From the NCBI GenBank assembly GCA_001462345.1, contig LIUM01000008.1, positions 36,911 through 100,910 of the forward strand: a DNA stretch of 64,000 bases, given 5' to 3'. Origin of the DNA: Fibrobacteria bacterium AD312 (GTDB taxonomy: Bacteria; Fibrobacterota; Fibrobacteria; Fibrobacterales; Fibrobacteraceae). Each line of letters starts with the position of its first letter. The first letter of the stretch is position 1. Under the pieces are notes generated by a model. That model saw nothing but the letters and a program-made list of their open reading frames with translations, was not told the origin of the DNA and did not search any database. This document shows, piece by piece, positions 7,190 through 15,875 of the stretch. The translations under genes were made by a program, and so were the position numbers.

Positions 7190-8331
7190 TGAAAAAAGTC
7201 AGCTTGCTGGGCGCCACCGGTTCTATCGGGGATTCCGCTATTGATGTTATAAAACAGCATTCAGATCAATTTCAATTACATTCTATTGCAGCTCGTAGTC
7301 AGTGGAAAAAAGTTTTACAGTTAGCTAAAGAATTTAATGTAAAGCGTATTTGTATTTTTGATGAACAAGCAGGTAAAGAATTATCTAAAGAACTTGGCTT
7401 TCCTGTTTTAACAGGGATTGAAGGCCTTCGAGAACTCGCTTCAGAACCAGAAGTGGATATTGTGATTAACGCTCTAATGGGCGCTGTGGGTTGCTTACCT
7501 ACACTATCTGCAATAGAACAAGGTAAACATGTGGCTCTTGCAAATAAAGAAACGATGGTGATGGCTGGCCCCGTTATTCAAGATGCGTTAAAAAACAATC
7601 CTAAATCGTTTATCACTCCTATTGATTCTGAGCACAGTGCTATTTTCCAATGTTTATCTGGGCGTCCAAAAACTGAAGTGGAAAATCTTCAAATCACTGC
7701 ATCTGGTGGCCCTTTTAGAGATTGGTCACAAGATCGTTTTGAATCCATTACTGTCGCCGATGCCTTGAATCATCCTGTATGGAGTATGGGAAAAAAAATC
7801 ACTATTGACTCTGCTTCTATGATGAATAAAGGGTTAGAAGTGATAGAAGCTCATTTCTTATTTGATATTCCTTATGACCAAATTAAAGTGGTCGTTCATC
7901 CTCAAAGCATGATCCATTCATTAGTGCAATTCCGTGATGGTAGCTTAATGGCTCAGCTTGGTGCCCCTGATATGAGAATTCCTATTCAGGTGGCTTTAAC
8001 TTGGCCAGAACGTTTGCCTTTAAATTCACCTCGCTTGGATTTAGCTTCATTATCTCAGTTTACATTTTTTGCTCCCGATTTTCAAAAATTCCGTTGTCTT
8101 GCTTTAGCTTTCGAAGCAGGGAAGCGTGGTGGAGTGGTGCCTGCGATGATGAATGCCGCCAATGAAGTTTTAGTGGATCACTTCTTAGAAGGCAAGCTTA
8201 AATTTGTAGATATTCCTCGTCATATTGAAAACATTATGGCAAAAGCGCCCTCTATTTCAGGGCGTTTAGATCTTAAGCAAGCACTTGAGGCCGATACCGA
8301 AGCAAGAAAAATGGCTGCATCGCTTTTTTAA
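7189..8331 (+). CDS. dxr: 1-deoxy-D-xylulose 5-phosphate reductoisomerase
   Basis: DXR is the second enzyme of the MEP isoprenoid pathway; it reduces and rearranges DXP to MEP with NADPH. The NADPH-binding GATGSIGDSAIDVI lies at residues 8-21. Next come the ALANKETMVMAG loop, the metal/substrate part TPIDSEHSAIFQCL, and the ITIDSASMMNKGLEVIEAH block. At 380 residues the length is normal. The isoprenoid made here feeds uppS and the menaquinone prenyl chain. It ends 46 bases before rseP. Confidence 0.98.
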   Translation: MKKVSLLGATGSIGDSAIDVIKQHSDQFQLHSIAARSQWKKVLQLAKEFNVKRICIFDEQAGKELSKELGFPVLTGIEGLRELASEPEVDIVINALMGAVGCLPTLSAIEQGKHVALANKETMVMAGPVIQDALKNNPKSFITPIDSEHSAIFQCLSGRPKTEVENLQITASGGPFRDWSQDRFESITVADALNHPVWSMGKKITIDSASMMNKGLEVIEAHFLFDIPYDQIKVVVHPQSMIHSLVQFRDGSLMAQLGAPDMRIPIQVALTWPERLPLNSPRLDLASLSQFTFFAPDFQKFRCLALAFEAGKRGGVVPAMMNAANEVLVDHFLEGKLKFVDIPRHIENIMAKAPSISGRLDLKQALEADTEARKMAASLF

Positions 8332-8377
8332 GAACACTTTTTGTTTTTTGCCTTGTTCTTTTTTCTAAATTGTCGAT

Positions 8378-9751
8378 ATGGATCATTATTTTCAAATCGT
8401 TTTGACTTTTATTTTAGGCCTTTTGGGACTCAGTTTTCTTGTTTTTATTCATGAATTAGGGCATTTTTTAGTTGCGAAAAAGAATGGGGTTCGCATAAAA
8501 ACCTTTTCTATTGGTTTTGGAAAAAAGCTACTTCGCTATAAAAAAGGGGAAACAGAATATTGTATTTCTCTAATCCCTTTTGGTGGCTATGTTGCCATGA
8601 CAGGTGAAAACCCCGATAACCCTGATGAAATTGATGATGAGGGCAGTTTTGTTTCAAAGTCAGTGGGAGCACGTGCGGCCATTGCTTTTGCTGGCCCTTT
8701 TGTGAATATTTTATTTGCCTTTTTGTTACTGATCGGTCTTTATATCATAGGAGTAGAAGAACCCGTATCGGACCAAATCATTGTTGGCTTTGTAGATCAA
8801 ACTGGTACCGCTCAAGATGCAGGCGTTTTACCTGAAGACACTATTTTTTCTATTGACGGTAAGCCTATTAAAGGCTGGGATGATTTCCGCGAACGCATTG
8901 GCGTGAGTTTAGGTGCAAAAGTAGTTTTAGAAATACACCGAAAAGATTCAGTCTTATCTTTACCAGTGATTCCAAAAGAACTGATGGTCCCAAAGGGGGA
9001 TTCTTCAAATACAATGGTATCTATGGGGATAGGGGATATTGGTATATATCCAAGGCATCGCGTGGTGATTCGAGACACTCCTCTTGAGGGTTCTAATGCT
9101 CATGCGGCAGGGATTCAAAAGAATGATACTATTTTAAGTATTAATCATCAGCATATTTCAAAATACGAGGATGTCGTTCGTATCATTAATTCTTCTAAAG
9201 CAGATCCTTTAAATTTTCAATTACTTCGTGGGCAAGATACCATCCATTCTGTCGTGACTGCCACGTTCAATCAAGAATACAATCGGTATATGATAGGCAT
9301 CCAGATGACTTATGTCATGTACAAAGAAACGCATTTAGTTAAGTCCAGTTTCCCAGAGGCCATCAAAAAAGCAACGGCTACCAGTTGGAAAATGACGACA
9401 AGCATATTCCGTTATTTTAAGAAAATGTTCCAAGGTCAAGTCAAGGCAGATGCCTTCTCTGGCCCAGTCACCATTGTGGCTGTTATGGGCTCTGTTTGGA
9501 TGAGCGGCTTCCAAGACTTTTTAATGTTGCTTGCCTTGATTAGTATCAATCTTGGAATCATGAATCTATTGCCCCTCGCTATTACAGATGGGGGCTTGTT
9601 GATGTTTCTTGCCATTGAAAAAGTGCGTGGGCGTCCTCTTGGTAGAAAAACTCAATTAGTGATTCAAAATATCGCGATGGCTTTTTTCCTTTCTTTCTTT
9701 GTTTTTATTACTTTCCTTGACTTTAATAAGTTAGGGCTATTTTTAAAGTAG
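8378..9751 (+). CDS. rseP: RseP-type site-2 intramembrane zinc metalloprotease
   Basis: This is a 457-residue intramembrane protease of the S2P family, which typically trims anti-sigma factors or leftover signal peptides. The zinc site HELGH is in the first membrane helix (VFIHELGHFLVAKKNG). Two PDZ domains follow in the periplasmic part (about residues 130-195 and 215-290), as in E. coli RseP. The C-terminal membrane helix carries NLLPLAITDGG, where families usually have LDG; the aspartate that completes the zinc site is kept. Start ATG at 8378. It is followed six bases later by purD. Confidence 0.93.
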   Translation: MDHYFQIVLTFILGLLGLSFLVFIHELGHFLVAKKNGVRIKTFSIGFGKKLLRYKKGETEYCISLIPFGGYVAMTGENPDNPDEIDDEGSFVSKSVGARAAIAFAGPFVNILFAFLLLIGLYIIGVEEPVSDQIIVGFVDQTGTAQDAGVLPEDTIFSIDGKPIKGWDDFRERIGVSLGAKVVLEIHRKDSVLSLPVIPKELMVPKGDSSNTMVSMGIGDIGIYPRHRVVIRDTPLEGSNAHAAGIQKNDTILSINHQHISKYEDVVRIINSSKADPLNFQLLRGQDTIHSVVTATFNQEYNRYMIGIQMTYVMYKETHLVKSSFPEAIKKATATSWKMTTSIFRYFKKMFQGQVKADAFSGPVTIVAVMGSVWMSGFQDFLMLLALISINLGIMNLLPLAITDGGLLMFLAIEKVRGRPLGRKTQLVIQNIAMAFFLSFFVFITFLDFNKLGLFLK

Positions 9752-9757
9752 GGTTAT

Positions 9758-11041
9758 ATGAATATTCTTATTATTGGAAGCGGTGGCCGAGAACATGCTA
9801 TTGCACTAGCTGTGAAACAATCTCCTTTATGCAAAAAATTAATATGTGCTCCAGGAAATCCTGGCATGTCCTCCTTAGGAAAATGTATTCCCGTTTCTGT
9901 TTCTGATCCAATAGCTATTGCTGATTTAGCAGAGAAAGAACAAATTGACTTCACTATTGTTGGACCAGAAATTCCTTTGGTAGCAGGTGTTGTGGATGAG
10001 TTTAGAAAACGTGGCTTACGCGCTTTTGGGCCAATTGCCGCTGCTGCTGCTTTAGAAGGTAGTAAGGCTTTTTCTAAAAACGTGATGAAAAAATACGGCA
10101 TCCCCACAGCCGCATACGAAACATTTACCGATTTAAAATCGGCTCAAGAATTTTTAAAAGCTCATCCTGCTCCTATCGTAATCAAAGCTTCTGGTTTAGC
10201 AGCAGGTAAAGGCGCTGTGGTTTGCTTAACAGACGAAGAAGCTTTTCAAACTGTCGATGAAATGCTTGGAGAAAAGGCTGTTTTTGGAGAGTCTGGAAAA
10301 ACGGTGGTCATCGAAGAGTTTATGGAAGGGGAAGAAGCTTCTCTATTTGCCATTTGTGATGGCAAGGATTATGTCCTCTTATCATCAGCACAAGACCACA
10401 AACGCATCTTTGATAATGATTTAGGCCCTAACACAGGCGGAATGGGAGCATATTCTCCAGCACCTGTGGTAACGGAATCTCTTCTAGAAGACGTAAAAAG
10501 ACGAATTATCGAGCCAACACTTGCTGGCATGATTCAAGAAGGGGCTCCTTATACGGGTGTTTTATATGTAGGGATTATGGTCACAAAAAATGGACCTAAA
10601 GTGGTAGAATATAATTGCCGCTTAGGGGATCCCGAATGTCAAATTGTGCTCCCTCTTTATGATGGCGATGTTCTTGCTCTATTTGATGCCGCTGAACGTG
10701 GTGCTCTTTCAACACTAGGCGCACCTAAGCCACCAAAAGGTAGTGCGGCAATAGTAGTACTTGCAAGCGAAGGTTATCCTAACGCCTATGAAGCAGGCCA
10801 AGAGGTTTCTGGAATAGAAGAAGCAGAAAAAAATGGGGCTCGTGTTTTGCATGCGGGCACAAAAATGGAAAATGGAAAACTATTGACTGCTGGAGGCCGG
10901 GTTTTTGGTGTTGTCGGCAGTGGAAAAGATCTTTCTGAAGCTCTTCGTCAGGCCTACGATGCTTGTGAAAAAGTTATTTTTAAGGGTAAGTATTACAGAA
11001 GAGATATTGGAAAAAAGGGGTTAGAAAGATGTTCGAAATAA
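9758..11041 (+). CDS. purD: phosphoribosylamine-glycine ligase
   Basis: PurD catalyses the second step of purine synthesis (PRA + glycine + ATP to GAR). It has 427 residues and an ATP-grasp fold. The N-terminal domain starts ILIIGSGGREHAIALAV. The PRA-binding region contains GPEIPLVAGVVDEF, the ATP-grasp part has KASGLAAGKGAVV, and the signature DHKRIFDNDLGPNTGGMGAY is followed by the metal-binding EYNCRLGDPECQ. ATG at 9758 follows GGG in TAGGGTTAT. Its end overlaps purE by 13 bases, so the two purine genes are coupled. Confidence 0.98.
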   Translation: MNILIIGSGGREHAIALAVKQSPLCKKLICAPGNPGMSSLGKCIPVSVSDPIAIADLAEKEQIDFTIVGPEIPLVAGVVDEFRKRGLRAFGPIAAAAALEGSKAFSKNVMKKYGIPTAAYETFTDLKSAQEFLKAHPAPIVIKASGLAAGKGAVVCLTDEEAFQTVDEMLGEKAVFGESGKTVVIEEFMEGEEASLFAICDGKDYVLLSSAQDHKRIFDNDLGPNTGGMGAYSPAPVVTESLLEDVKRRIIEPTLAGMIQEGAPYTGVLYVGIMVTKNGPKVVEYNCRLGDPECQIVLPLYDGDVLALFDAAERGALSTLGAPKPPKGSAAIVVLASEGYPNAYEAGQEVSGIEEAEKNGARVLHAGTKMENGKLLTAGGRVFGVVGSGKDLSEALRQAYDACEKVIFKGKYYRRDIGKKGLERCSK

Positions 11042-11499
11042 AACAAAATGCAAAAGTCGGCATTGTCACTGGAAGCGCTTCCGATAAAGCAATCGTAGAT
11101 AAAGTGACAAGTGTTTTAGAAGAATTTGGTGTCGTGTGGGAATGCAACGTATTAAGCGCGCACCGTACACCAAATAAAACAGCAAAATATGCAAGCGAAG
11201 CCGAAGCTCGCGGCATTCAAGTTTTAATAGGCATCGCTGGTCTTGCTGCAGCTCTTCCAGGTGTGTTAGCTGGCCATACTATTTTGCCCGTAATCGGCGT
11301 TCCAGGTGATGGAGGCCCTCTTTCTGGAGTAGATGCGTTACATTCCATTGTTCAAATGCCTCCAGGAATACCAGTCGCTACAGTGGGCATAGGCAACGGG
11401 AAAAATGCGGGTTATCTGGCTCTTCATATTTTAGCCTTATCTGATTGCTCTATTCGCCAAAAATTAAAAGAATATCGTGCTTCTTTAGGTGATATTTAA
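11029..11499 (+). CDS. purE: PurE-family aminoimidazole ribonucleotide carboxylase/mutase
   Basis: PurE acts in purine synthesis at the AIR to CAIR stage. The family patterns GIVTGSASDKAIVD (usually GSxSD) and SAHRTP are present, and IGIAGLAAALPGVLAG aligns with the conserved AGxAAHLPG segment. At that place the usual His is Ala (residue 75), which is unusual. The later VIGVPGDGG...LDAL-like stretch (SGVDALHSIVQMPPGIPVATV) is closer in feel to class II (direct AIR carboxylase) enzymes than to class I, but I cannot decide the class by eye. Length is 156 residues. It starts inside purD. Confidence 0.93.
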   Translation: MFEIKQNAKVGIVTGSASDKAIVDKVTSVLEEFGVVWECNVLSAHRTPNKTAKYASEAEARGIQVLIGIAGLAAALPGVLAGHTILPVIGVPGDGGPLSGVDALHSIVQMPPGIPVATVGIGNGKNAGYLALHILALSDCSIRQKLKEYRASLGDI

Positions 11500-11510
11500 G
11501 GCTATTTTCT

Positions 11511-12266
11511 TTGAAAAATATTTTTGTCTTTTTGTTGCTTTTTGTGCCTCTTCTTTTTGCACAGACAGAAAAGTCTCCTTGGTTGCAAGGGGAGCGTTTG
11601 ACGTATCGAATTAGTTGGGGAATTATTACTGCTGGAGAAGCTTCTTTAGAAACAAAAAAAACAACTGGGAATAAAACCGAATTTTATTCACTAGCACACA
11701 ATAATGGTGCTTTCAAATCCATATATCCAGTAGCAGATACTATTTATTCTCGAATTCAAAACGGGTCTTTTTTACCTGAAGTGTTCAGAAAAATTACTCA
11801 CGAAGGTAGTTATCATAACAAGTCAGTTATTCGGTTTGATCGAGCAGGAGCAAAAGCTTGGCTTTCCGATACGGTCTTTTCAGACCCAATAAAAAGAAAA
11901 ATAAAAAGAGCTACTGATACCACCATCTCTATTTTTGGAAAAGAGCGTTGTATTATTTCTGCTTTCTATTTTGTTCGAGGGATGGATTTTGTTGTTGGAG
12001 AAAAAATGACTTTTTCTGCTGTGAGTGGAAAAAAACGTTATGATTTACGAGTCGTTATTCATGGCTATGAAGAAATTAACACAAAATTTGGCAAGAAAAA
12101 GTGTATAAAAGTTGAACCTATTCTTGATGGGGATGGCATATTTCAAGCCTCAGGGCGATTATTTATATGGTTTACTGATGACTCCATGCGTCTCCCTGTT
12201 CTGATGAAAAGTGAGATTGTGGTGGGTTCAATAAAAGCAGAATTAATTGATTTTAATCAAAAATAA
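11511..12266 (+). CDS. DUF3108-family exported protein
   Basis: This 251-residue protein has a signal peptide (MKNIFVFLLLFVPLLFAQ) and then a beta-rich body beginning EKSPWLQGERLTYRISWGII. The pattern 'GE.L.Y.i.wg.i.aGea.le', later DTIYSRI and FGKKKCIKVEP are typical of DUF3108 proteins of diderm bacteria, thought to be periplasmic or outer-membrane associated. Function is unknown. The start is TTG at 11511, with AAGG nine bases upstream. It follows purE with an 11-base gap and may be the last gene of that operon. Confidence 0.75.
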   Translation: MKNIFVFLLLFVPLLFAQTEKSPWLQGERLTYRISWGIITAGEASLETKKTTGNKTEFYSLAHNNGAFKSIYPVADTIYSRIQNGSFLPEVFRKITHEGSYHNKSVIRFDRAGAKAWLSDTVFSDPIKRKIKRATDTTISIFGKERCIISAFYFVRGMDFVVGEKMTFSAVSGKKRYDLRVVIHGYEEINTKFGKKKCIKVEPILDGDGIFQASGRLFIWFTDDSMRLPVLMKSEIVVGSIKAELIDFNQK

Positions 12267-12382
12267 ACGCTCTTTCTAAGAAGGGTGTCGTGTTCTACTC
12301 GAATATGATAATTAAGGCCGCCGTAAAGGGGCTCAAAAGGCTTACAATTAGAATATAGAATTAATATTTATTATCTTTTACA

Positions 12383-12411
12383 TTACGTTTTGTAAAAAAA
12401 AATGATATAAT
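12383..12411 (+). promoter_or_regulatory. promoter for the 12454 outer-membrane protein gene
   Basis: TTACGT (12383-12388), a 17-base spacer, and TATAAT (12406-12411). The -10 is extended by TGA (12403-12405), the same TGATATAAT found twice before rplM. It is 43 bases upstream of the start codon. Confidence 0.6.
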
Positions 12412-12453
12412 AAGTTATATTGGTCAAGGTTTAATCTTAGAGGCAACAATTCA

Positions 12454-13359
12454 ATGTTGAAGAAATTATTTCTGTTCTTGATGGTATTTGTTTTTGCTGT
12501 TTGGGCTCAAGACGATAAAGATATTAGCTCTTCCAAAGATGTTGATACTGAAGAAGTTGATGAAGAGACTGAAGAAGAGTATGAAGAAGAAGCCGAAGAT
12601 GAAGATGCTGCTCCTTCTGCAGAAGGCTCACAGTATAATGAAAATCTTTCTCGTAAAAAATTTGAACAAGATCAACGTGCAGATGAATTTGCAAACGCTT
12701 TACGTCGTCGCGATTGGCTTAAAGACCGTTTAATCTTGCAGATAGGCATGGGCTCTCGTATGCCTGTAATGGGAGAAACGGGCATTGGTATGGGCTTTGG
12801 TGCCGGTGCTGAATATATTACACGTTGGCATTTAGCTGCTTATGCTTCTTTGGGCATGGTTCCAAGCGGTATTGATAACTACTTTGAAAATATTACGCTT
12901 CAAGATGGAATGGGTTGGAAAATAGGTCTTAATTATTATCTATTTGCAAAAAGCGCCATCCATTTAGGTTTTTCTGTTTCTTATGGAACTGTTCATTATG
13001 ACCATGATGTTGTTGCTGATGAAAATAATGGAATGTTACGTAGCATCATTATGTTAGAGGGATATCAATTTGATATTTTGGTGACATATCTTACTTCAGA
13101 ATGGTATTATTTGCAATTTGCTTTTGGTGCTTATTATGCTCCAACGGCACAGGATCCTGATGTTTCTTTCCGCACAAAAAGTACAACCAGTTTTGATCTT
13201 ATAAGCAAAGTTGTTAATCCAGATGGTATTCCTGAATGGGGTCTCGTTTTTGGTATTACTCTTGGTTTTGGATTCCCTGAATTCTTCCCTGATGACACTG
13301 AAAAGAGACGTCGTGTTCGTGAAAAAGAACGAGCGAAAGCAAAAGATAGAACTTGGTAA
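12454..13359 (+). CDS. outer-membrane beta-barrel protein with acidic N-terminal region
   Basis: A signal peptide (about residues 1-18, ending VWAQ) is followed by a very acidic, low-complexity stretch (about residues 20-50, mostly Asp/Glu). A barrel-like part from about residue 85 then shows alternating hydrophobic/aromatic strands such as LILQIGMGSRMP and GMGFGAGAEYITRWHLAAYA. The end is basic (EKRRRVREKERAKAKDR). I do not recognise a specific family. ATG at 12454 with AGAGG ten bases upstream. It is a single-gene unit with its own promoter and terminator. Confidence 0.6.
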   Translation: MLKKLFLFLMVFVFAVWAQDDKDISSSKDVDTEEVDEETEEEYEEEAEDEDAAPSAEGSQYNENLSRKKFEQDQRADEFANALRRRDWLKDRLILQIGMGSRMPVMGETGIGMGFGAGAEYITRWHLAAYASLGMVPSGIDNYFENITLQDGMGWKIGLNYYLFAKSAIHLGFSVSYGTVHYDHDVVADENNGMLRSIIMLEGYQFDILVTYLTSEWYYLQFAFGAYYAPTAQDPDVSFRTKSTTSFDLISKVVNPDGIPEWGLVFGITLGFGFPEFFPDDTEKRRRVREKERAKAKDRTW

Positions 13360-13371
13360 TATAAATGAGTA

Positions 13372-13399
13372 AAGCCCGTTTAAGACGGGCTTTTTTTTG
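13372..13399 (+). terminator. intrinsic terminator
   Basis: An 8-bp stem AAGCCCGT / ACGGGCTT with loop TTAAG is followed by a run of T. It ends the 12454 transcript and partly overlaps the -35 of the tRNA-Arg promoter. Confidence 0.9.
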
Positions 13400-13425
13400 C
13401 ACAAAAAGAAAAAATAATGTATTAT
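13397..13425 (+). promoter_or_regulatory. tRNA-Arg promoter
   Basis: TTGCAC (13397-13402), a 17-base spacer and TATTAT (13420-13425). It ends 11 bases before the mature tRNA 5' end, the expected distance. The -35 sits in the T-run of the upstream terminator, so termination and initiation are packed together. Confidence 0.65.
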
Positions 13426-13436
13426 TGGAATTCTTT

Positions 13437-13510
13437 GCACCTGTAGCTCAGTTGGATAGAGTGTCAGCCTCCGAAGTTGAAGGTCGTGCGTTCGAATCGC
13501 ATCAGGTGTA
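13437..13510 (+). tRNA. tRNA-Arg (anticodon CCG)
   Basis: This is a complete cloverleaf. Acceptor GCACCTG pairs with CAGGTGT (one G-U), the D-stem is GCTC/GAGT, and the anticodon stem TCAGC/GTTGA holds loop CTCCGAA with anticodon CCG, which decodes CGG. The T-arm is GTGCG-TTCGAAT-CGCAT and the discriminator is A. CCA is not encoded. Confidence 0.95.
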
Positions 13511-13511
13511 T

Positions 13512-13544
13512 AAAAAAGAGTGCTTTTTTAAGGCGCTCTTTTTT
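13512..13544. terminator. bidirectional terminator between tRNA-Arg and rimO
   Basis: AAAAAAGAGTGC pairs with GCGCTCTTTTTT (one wobble pair) around a loop of nine bases. A-runs on one side and T-runs on the other let it work on both strands. It would terminate tRNA-Arg (plus) and the SPOR-rimO operon (minus). Confidence 0.75.
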
Positions 13545-13570
13545 ATTTGAAAAAATGGGATTAATGCTTA

Positions 13571-14881
13571 TTAAAGAATTTTACAAATTAGTTCATGGGG
13601 AGTAGCATCTACAACTTGGGCGTTATAAAAATGCCCCACTTGAGCATCGCCCTCAATCACTTTAACGATATCATCAGTATCTAAGGCGCTACCTTCGGTT
13701 CTTCCATAAAAATGAAATTCGCTTTCTTCGGCGACTTCATCTATAATGATTCTAATCGTTTTCCCAATAAGCCCTTCGTTTCGCTCTAAGCATAAATCTT
13801 CTTGATATTCAGTGATGGAATCCAGCCTTAAACGAGCTTCACTTTCGTTCACTCTTTCAGCGGTAATCTTTTCAGCAGGGGTATCTTCTTCTGGGCTAAA
13901 AATAAAGCCACCTAGATGATTAAAAGGGATGGTTTGAATCAATGTCATTAACTCTTCGAAATCCTCATGAGTCTCTCCTGGAAAGCCTACTAGAACTGTT
14001 GTTCGTAAAGAAACATCTGGAATTTTCTCTTTGATTTTATTTAGTAAAGAATAAAGAGTTTTTTGACTATAATGCCGTGCCATTAATTTTAGTTGACGAT
14101 CACTGGCGTGTTGAATGGGCATGTCAATATATTTACAAAGCCTAGGTTCTTTCGCTATTAAATCAAGTAGAGCATCATCAATAAAATCGGGGTACCAATA
14201 AAGGGTTCTAATCCAAGGGATTGTTGTGTTTTTTAGAAGAGCTTCTAAAAGAGATTGTAGCGTGCCACCTTTTTTCCCTTTTTCTCTACCAAAATAGGTG
14301 GTGTCTTGAGCTACAAGAGTCAATTCCTGAACTCCTTGAGATTCTAGGTTTTGAGCCTCTAGAACTAATTCTTCAATACTTCTAGAAGCTTGTTTCCCTC
14401 TAATGTTTGGGATTGCACAAAAGGCACATCGACGATTACAGCCTTCTGCAATTTTGAGATAGGCGTGGTGCGCAAAAGAACCAAAATTAATTCTGTTTGT
14501 AGGAACGGTTTCGCAAATATGGTTTTCTGAAAAGCCTAATAAATGAAGGAGTTCGCCTGGCTTATAAGTACCAAGCCAATAATCAACCCCAGGCATTTCT
14601 TTAGGAAGTTCGGTCTTGTAGCGCTCGCTTAAACAGCCTGTGACAATTATTTTTTGAGATTTCTTTTTCTCTTTGATTTGAGATAAAACAATGTCTATTG
14701 ATTCTTCTTTTGCTGGTTCAATAAAACCACAAGTATTGATTATGATATAATGAGCTGAAGCACTTTCTTCTGAAATTGTAAAGCCACTAGCAAGAAGTTC
14801 AGAAAGAATGCATTCTGCATCCACTTGATTTTTTGAACAACCAAGGTGAATGGTGAAAACAGATTTTTTTTTAATAGACAT
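13571..14881 (-). CDS. rimO: ribosomal protein S12 methylthiotransferase RimO
   Basis: RimO is a radical-SAM enzyme that adds a methylthio group to an Asp of ribosomal protein S12. The N-terminal MTTase domain has THE-like entry TIHLGCSKNQVDAE with cluster cysteines, including INTCGFIE and VTGCLSERY. The radical-SAM core carries CNRRCAFCAIP (CxxxCxxC), and a C-terminal TRAM-like domain occupies roughly the last 65 residues. The LGCSKNxVD pattern distinguishes RimO from MiaB. It has 436 residues. It lies 25 bases downstream of the SPOR lipoprotein gene on the same strand. Confidence 0.96.
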   Translation of the reverse strand: MSIKKKSVFTIHLGCSKNQVDAECILSELLASGFTISEESASAHYIIINTCGFIEPAKEESIDIVLSQIKEKKKSQKIIVTGCLSERYKTELPKEMPGVDYWLGTYKPGELLHLLGFSENHICETVPTNRINFGSFAHHAYLKIAEGCNRRCAFCAIPNIRGKQASRSIEELVLEAQNLESQGVQELTLVAQDTTYFGREKGKKGGTLQSLLEALLKNTTIPWIRTLYWYPDFIDDALLDLIAKEPRLCKYIDMPIQHASDRQLKLMARHYSQKTLYSLLNKIKEKIPDVSLRTTVLVGFPGETHEDFEELMTLIQTIPFNHLGGFIFSPEEDTPAEKITAERVNESEARLRLDSITEYQEDLCLERNEGLIGKTIRIIIDEVAEESEFHFYGRTEGSALDTDDIVKVIEGDAQVGHFYNAQVVDATPHELICKIL

Positions 14882-14906
14882 GTCTTAAATATAAAAAAGA
14901 CAATAC

Positions 14907-15689
14907 TTATTCCCAGTCATCAATAAGTTCTTCTTCTTTTTGAGGCGCAGGTGCTGCTGGTGCAGGAGGAGCTACTTCAGGTGCTGGAGCTGCTTGAGGC
15001 GCAGGTGCTGGAGTAGCAGCAGGTGCCGCTTGAGGTGCTGGCTCAGCTTGAGGTGCAGGAACTGGAGCTGGAGCGGCCTGAGGTGCTGGTGCTGGGGTTT
15101 CAACAACTTCTTCCTCTTCTTCCATTGGAGCAGCATTAGATTCTTCATAATCGGATTCAGAATTACCTATGTGATCGTTGCTTTTGTTATCAACCCACCA
15201 AGCATAACCGAGGCGTTCGAGCGTTTGTTTTCCAAAATTTTGAGCGGATTCAATAGACGCAAAGTAGCCAATACGCACTCTGTAGTATGTTCCTTCAAGT
15301 TCGCCAGGATTTTCAACATCCGCAATATATGCTTTGATATTGTTAGAGCTTAATTTTTCGATAATGGCATTAGCATTACTTTTTGATGGTTGTATGCTAA
15401 TTTGAATAACATAAGAACCACTAGACTCTTGTTCCACTGCGTTTGTTGAGGCTGAAAGAGCAGGTTTTGTCGCTGCAGGAGAAACGGCGTCTTTTGATTT
15501 CGAAGAATTCGCTAAAGCATCAATTGGCTGTAGAGAGGGTTCTTCGGAATCCTGCTTTTCAGAAACAGCGGCGCCTTTTGCTTTTTTCAAATCTATTTCT
15601 GGCACGACTTCTTCTTCTTTAGAGCAAGCTAAAAAGAGTTGGGAGGCTAGGATACTAGTCGCAATCGCAATAAAAAAAGTCTTTTTCAC
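14907..15689 (-). CDS. SPOR-domain lipoprotein with Pro/Ala-rich tail
   Basis: A lipoprotein signal (lipobox LFLAC, Cys at about residue 22) is followed by a charged, Ser-rich linker. A SPOR domain occupies about residues 93-165 (SYVIQISIQPSKSNANAI ... TYYRVRIGYFASIESAQNF). SPOR domains bind denuded peptidoglycan glycan strands at division sites. The tail (about residues 185-250) is made of degenerate PAPAPQAA-type repeats and ends in an acidic KEEELIDDWE. It has 260 residues. The long repeat also shows at the DNA level (about 14940-15110). It is cotranscribed with rimO and divergent from rpsU. Confidence 0.85.
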   Translation of the reverse strand: MKKTFFIAIATSILASQLFLACSKEEEVVPEIDLKKAKGAAVSEKQDSEEPSLQPIDALANSSKSKDAVSPAATKPALSASTNAVEQESSGSYVIQISIQPSKSNANAIIEKLSSNNIKAYIADVENPGELEGTYYRVRIGYFASIESAQNFGKQTLERLGYAWWVDNKSNDHIGNSESDYEESNAAPMEEEEEVVETPAPAPQAAPAPVPAPQAEPAPQAAPAATPAPAPQAAPAPEVAPPAPAAPAPQKEEELIDDWE

Positions 15690-15813
15690 AGGAACTCTCC
15701 TAAATTATCAATGTAAAAATATATATAAGTCTTTTATTATCAGCAAGTTATAATCATTTAGAATCGAAAAAAACGAAAAAATTATGTATAAAAGGTCTCT
15801 TTTCTTGGAATGG

Positions 15814-15842
15814 TTGACGAATAAATAGGTTTTACGTATATT
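15814..15842 (+). promoter_or_regulatory. rpsU promoter
   Basis: TTGACG (15814-15819), a 17-base spacer and TATATT (15837-15842). It is 34 bases upstream of the rpsU start codon and close to consensus. Confidence 0.65.
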
Positions 15843-15875
15843 TGGCTGTCTTAAATTTGTAACCAAAGGAACATC

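Noticed and set aside
13365..13550. ORF reading through the tRNA-Arg gene
   Set aside because: Most of it is tRNA sequence and terminator; it gives the known false-ORF pattern (VAQLDRVSASE).
14940..15353. plus-strand Cys/Trp/Arg-rich ORF
   Set aside because: It is the antisense of the Pro/Ala-rich SPOR lipoprotein tail.
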